Of a stretch of 64,000 nucleotides of DNA, positions 59,720 through 64,000 are shown one piece after another. The notes under the pieces are model-generated. The model was given only the letters and a program-made list of their open reading frames with translations, searched no databases and was not told the DNA's origin. Origin of the DNA: Lutjanus erythropterus (lineage: Eukaryota > Chordata > Actinopteri > Lutjaniformes > Lutjanidae); the NCBI GenBank assembly GCA_020091685.1, contig CM034599.1:24303922-24367921 (forward strand), written 5' to 3'. A program made the translations under genes and the position numbers. How positions within the stretch are numbered: the first letter of the stretch is position 1; each line of letters starts with the position of its first letter.

Positions 59720-62285
59720 AGGATTTCTGCTTCCTGTTTAATTTGTGGGCCTCTTTCTAATACTCTTGGCAATGCTTGCAGTAAACAATCAACCTGAGGT
59801 ACAACTCCCTTGTCTCCATCGCTCCATCAATGAGATCTTGACAAAGTAACTGCTGGGATGGACAGGGTGATGGAAACAGAGGAAAGGGAGTGGGAGACTG
59901 AGCCAGAGAGAGAATAGACTGTGCAGGAGGAGAACTAAGAGAGACGGGGGAGACAATGAGGACGAAAAAGCTATCAGTGGCAAAAATAGAGACAAAGGGA
60001 GAAAGAGAAAAGAAGACTGTCTGAAAGAAAGCTTGAGAAACAGAGAGGGACTGCAATGGGCAACCGACAGGGAGAAGAGAGAGCGGTACAGATTAAATTC
60101 TAGCTGTGGATGTTTACAAGACGATCTCATGGCTGGGGTATTGAGCCAAGTAAAAAAATAACACAATAGTCTCAAATATACGACTAACACACTGAAAGCA
60201 CATATTAAAGACCAATATTTAACGAAGCAATGAGCCACGATGTTGCGTGTGCCCATCTCTGTTAGCATGAATGTGTATGTGCACGAATGCCCATGTGATT
60301 ATGCAGCTTTACGGCATTTACGGCCTTTCATTAAAACAACATTTTCTCCTCTGTGTCTTTCTGTCAGTGACAGATGGCTAATACTGACTGAAATGAAAAG
60401 TGGAAGCCTCTCAGCTCCCTGAATGCATGCATCATGATGTACTTTTGACTATCTCGAGAGGAGGGGAGGCATGGAATATGCTTAAAGCAGCCATGGAATA
60501 TAAAGGCATCAGATAGAGCAGGCATCAGTGAGAGACTGCAAAGCTCTGCAGAGCAGATGAGGGCAGGGTGAGTGACGGTGACGGGCCGATTCAACAGCTT
60601 ACCACGACAATCCCGCTGCTTACTCGCTCACTTCCTTTTTGCAGCGTTATTCCCGCAGTCAGTCTAATGTGCTCTTCCTTTTTTTCCTGTCTCTCCTCTC
60701 TTAGAGCTACCCGACTACAGACTATGCTTGTTTATCTTTTCCTAATTCCACTCGTCACTCACTCTCTCTCAGCAGACAGATCATTAGGATTAGGGCTCTG
60801 ACACTGCCTATCCCATCAGATGCTGATCGGCCACAGTGGCAGAGTGTGGGAACCAGAAAATGAGCTCCTGACAGATAATAGCCTGCTCTGTACCTTACAT
60901 CAGACCAAAGAGATTGAGGAGGAGAAAGAGGGCAAGTGAGAAAGAGGGAGAGAACTGCCCGGCATCTATTTGACGCTCATGTTTAGACTTTAAGGACGCT
61001 GACGTTGTATTTAGAAAAAATCTGCAAACAGGAGAAAGAAATTACTTCTAGTCAACATCAGGTAATTTCCAAATTCTCTGGTAAAACTACAGCACGATTT
61101 ATCTGTTTGCTTTATATTTTGGTTCCTCTATTGTTTTAACGATGGGAGCTCCTGCTTTAGACTTAACTGCAGGTACCAGGTGTACATTCTTCTTGCTTTA
61201 CATTAGAATTAATGCAGTCCTTTTTAAAATGAACAATTTATAATAATCTATGATATCTTGTGTTTTATTATCTTGCAGTGTTTCTTTTTTTTTTTTTTTG
61301 TTCCACTGTGGCAACCCTCTCTTAGCAGTCCTCTCTTTCCCAGCAGATACAGGTCATCAGGAAGATTCAGCTCACTTGGTCCTGCTCCATTAATGCGATT
61401 CACTTGGAACTCATAACGTACTTGAAAAAGTACAAAGGAAAGCCACTGTGAATTCAGGGCAAATTCATCTACCCTGGCTTTATGAAGAATCATCGCACAA
61501 CAATGGCAGCATATATGGAAGCCTAAATAATGCATACATCAAGGTAAAACGTATGATTTTTCCTTCTCTGTGAAAGCTTTGTGTACCTGAAATGCTTTGA
61601 GGTCGGAAGTTGTAAATTTCAACTCTGACCGTTGTCTAGAAAGCAGCGGAAGGCTACATAGACTGGTGGCAGTTAACATGTCTCTTTCTCCCCTGGCTTC
61701 TAGGTTCTTTGATTTTTTGTGTTTATGGTGCATCCCAGTTGAACTCAGAAATTCTGACATCTCAGTTAGAAATTTCAACTGGAACGCCCATGGAAGTCTG
61801 ATTTCTAACTCAGACAGTCAGAGGAACCTCGCCAACCCCTGACCTCAAAATCCAAGCTGGCCGCTCCGTGTATTAACAGTGAAAGCTCTAGTAATATACT
61901 ATTTCTTAGCACTTCTGCTTTTGTGTCTCATTAAATCAGTCGTACACTCAGTACTGTTCAGCTTCTACCTGTGAACACGTTGTTATGATGTTTGAATGTG
62001 CAAAATGCTGCATAATGTATGTTATCAAGCACGTTAAATTTTTCATGGAGGTGTAAATGTAACACAGCATTAGTTTGTCTTAACGTTACTTTCCCTTTGA
62101 GTTATGTAAAATAAACATATTTTAGTCACAACTCATGTGGTCTCTCATTCTTTATTCAGTGTTAAGCTGGGTTATGACAGCACACTCAATCAGAATACAG
62201 TCATTTTAGAGCTTTAGGTAGAGCAATTTGTGGTTTGTGTTTAGCCACTTAATAATGTAAACTGCTCTTAGACTGTAGAATATAT
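59720..62285. other. Non-coding stretch
   Basis: No gene is supported. The purine-rich 59855-60095 generates two long overlapping minus-strand frames by composition. The block 60560-60900 is microsatellite-free with mixed composition and TGACAGATAATAG. It is a weak candidate conserved element. Confidence 0.55.
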
Positions 62286-62289
62286 GACA

Positions 62290-63592
62290 CAAATACAGAT
62301 GCAATCAACTGAAGGTTGTTGACGACCTGAGGTCAAATAAAGACATGAAAAACTCTCTGTATTAGTACTACTCGATCTTACTGCAGCCTTTGATACAGTC
62401 GACCACTCGACAATTCTTTTAGACAGACCTCACAATCTGGTTGGCGTCACTGGTACTGCTTTTAACTGGTTTAAATCTTATCTTTCTGATAGGGAATTTC
62501 ATGTAACAATGGATGAATGTTCATCAAAAAGCCATAAAATGGATTGCGGTGCCCCCAAGGTTCAATGTTTGGTCCAACACTTTTTAATGTTTACATGCTG
62601 CCAACTGGAAATGTCACCAGAAAGCATTAAATCAATTTCCATAGTTATGCTGATGATACACAGTTGTACATCACCGTGTCTCCTGATGACTCAGAGCCAA
62701 TTGATGCCCTTTTTAACTGTATTTTAGATATCAAGCATCTGGATGTCTGAGAACTTCCTCCAATTCAACCAGGACAAAACTGAGGTCTTAATTACTGCAC
62801 TAAAACCATGTTAAAATGTGAAAAACTTTGGAGTTATCATTGACTGAAATCTTAGTTTTGAACCACATATTAGAAGTATAACCAAAACTGGATTTTATCA
62901 TCTTAAGAACTTCACCAGAGTGGAACCTTTTCTCTCCCAACACAGAGACACTGATGCATGTTTTTATTACCTGCAGAACTGACTGTTCTGGTCTTCCTAC
63001 GAAAAATAAATACATAATAATTGTTGAGTTGATTTTAAGAATGATTTTAAGATCCTTTTATTGGTTTATAAAGCTCTGAATGGTCTTAGTCCTACCTGCT
63101 TATCAGATTTGCTGTCATCCTATGAACCGTCTTGAACCCTCAGGTTTTTGGACAGTGGCCTTTTAATTATGCTCAAAGTCAGAACAAAAACCCATGGTGA
63201 GTCATTTCATAGCCATGGTCCATGTCCTTGTAACAGCCTCCCTGAAGACCTGAAAGCTGCAGTCTGTTGATATTTTTAAAACCAAACTCAAGACCTATCT
63301 TTTTAGCCTTGCCATTACTTGTACTTCAATTGTTTATTTATTGTGTATTTATCTATTTATTTATTTATTTTTACTAATCTGTTTTTTTTAGCTGGTGTTT
63401 TCTTTTATTTTATCCCACTGAATATTCTTATCTTATTTATCTACTTATTTATTGATTGATTTTAAAATATTTTCTATTTTGAGTTTTTCTCTTGCCTCTG
63501 GTGTTTCCTCACTTACGAAAGCGTTTCCTGAGTTTCCAGTTTTAATGAGTGCAGTTCTTAACTTACCTTGATTGATTGATTGATTGATTGAT
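62290..63592 (+). pseudogene. 5'-truncated L2-type LINE
   Basis: Peptides in order: KVVDDLRSN (about 62315), LVLLDLTAAFDTVDHSTILL (62362 on), NWFKSYLSDREFHVTMD, GSMFGPTLFNVYMLP after a frameshift, YADDTQLYITVSPDDSEPID (62646 on; the catalytic YADD box is intact), NFLQFNQDKTEVLI after another frameshift, FEPHIRS, then FKILLLVYKALNGLSP, KVRTKTHGES-like and KTYLFSLA (about 63300). This is the reverse transcriptase and C-terminal part of an L2 non-LTR element. The segment between about 63005 and 63045, where roughly 50 residues (ARVLT...HWLP) are expected, is deleted. The copy ends in (TGAT)6 at 63569-63592, the short tandem tail typical of L2 3' ends. The endonuclease half is absent and the copy is dead. 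Confidence 0.92.
63569..63592. repeat. (TGAT)n tail of the L2 LINE
   Basis: Six perfect tetranucleotide units at the 3' end of the LINE. Confidence 0.95.
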
Positions 63593-64000
63593 ATTGGCCT
63601 ACTGAAGCCTAATTAGTACAATTTCAATGAACCACTGTGTTGCATTTGTTGTATGTTTGCAGCTGGAGCTGATGAAATAAAGCAATGTATAGATACTTCT
63701 TCAAACTACTGTGCAGGCTCAAGCCAGCAACTACATAAAGGCAAGATTACAGTCAAAGGCAAAAAAAACTAAAATACAAAATGGCACTGTTTTTGTTTGC
63801 TTGTTTGTTTGTTTTTTGTCTTTTTTTCTGTTTCTAACTAATACCTTAACACAAAGAATGATGTAAAGGTTGGTCAATACTTAACCATCGTTGGGCCAAA
63901 ATGTCCCCGCCGGCCTGAATGGGAGCTTGTTGCAGGCGATCAATGAATGAGCTTTAGTGATGTTGTATACAGTTCTGTGCAACTTTTTATGCACAGTAAC
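63593..64000. other. Non-coding stretch
   Basis: A GTTT-rich tract (63791-63815) and nothing else recognisable. Confidence 0.6.

Noticed and set aside
59757-60268. Two long overlapping minus-strand frames
   Set aside because: The plus strand is purine-rich here, which removes stops on the other strand; the peptides are low complexity.
1-64000. CRISPR array, bacterial operon, phage or organelle sequence
   Set aside because: No regularly spaced repeats with unique spacers, no dense coding, no ribosome-binding sites; LINE, SINE and hAT content and microsatellites are those of a fish nuclear genome.

Overview
This window looks like non-coding nuclear DNA from a ray-finned, probably percomorph-like, fish. 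It is AT-rich and full of CA/GT microsatellites. It carries broken copies of repeat families typical of fish: hAT non-autonomous elements, L2- and Rex1/CR1-like LINEs, and a tRNA-derived SINE. I found no intact protein-coding gene, no conventional tRNA or rRNA gene, no CRISPR array and no sign of bacterial or organellar DNA. Open reading frames are short and mostly fall in low-complexity tracts or inside repeats. The window is therefore best read as a gene desert or the inside of a very long intron.

Layout. 1-9.4 kb: copies of two dispersed repeat families (20-310, 1900-2365), a short hAT-type element with an 8-bp target duplication (5242-5625), a GC-richer block with an ambiguous exon-or-element signal (5884-6043), and a reverse-strand tRNA-SINE (9232-9400). 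9.4-21.5 kb: hAT-like elements at 12819-13344 and 18623-19317, a forward copy of the same SINE (17229-17395), a second copy of the 20-310 family (20418-20690) and a relic of hAT/ZBED-type transposase (20930-21070). 21.5-34 kb: microsatellites, local duplications around 24.6-26.6 kb and several repeat fragments. 34-46 kb: a LINE endonuclease relic on the minus strand (34290-34690), a POU-octamer pair (36158-36288), a hAT-like element (38456-39168), a LINE reverse-transcriptase relic (41030-41835), a second copy of the 1900-2365 family (44760-45212) and another dispersed repeat (45600-45960). 46-64 kb: a near-perfect 30-bp palindrome (47813-47842), a repeat mosaic (49480-50600), a 166-bp inverted-repeat element (55122-55287), a LINE 3' fragment (57770-57965), a degenerate tandem duplication (59130-59690) and a 5'-truncated L2 LINE (62290-63592).

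No operon or pathway can be assembled. What can be supported is a history of transposition and local duplication, plus a few stretches that may be regulatory. I saw no convincing new biological system. The items most worth checking are the TSD-supported hAT elements, the transposase relic, the palindromes, the tandem duplication and the candidate conserved blocks. Calls that rest on recognising a fish repeat family were made by eye and from memory; a repeat-library search would settle them.
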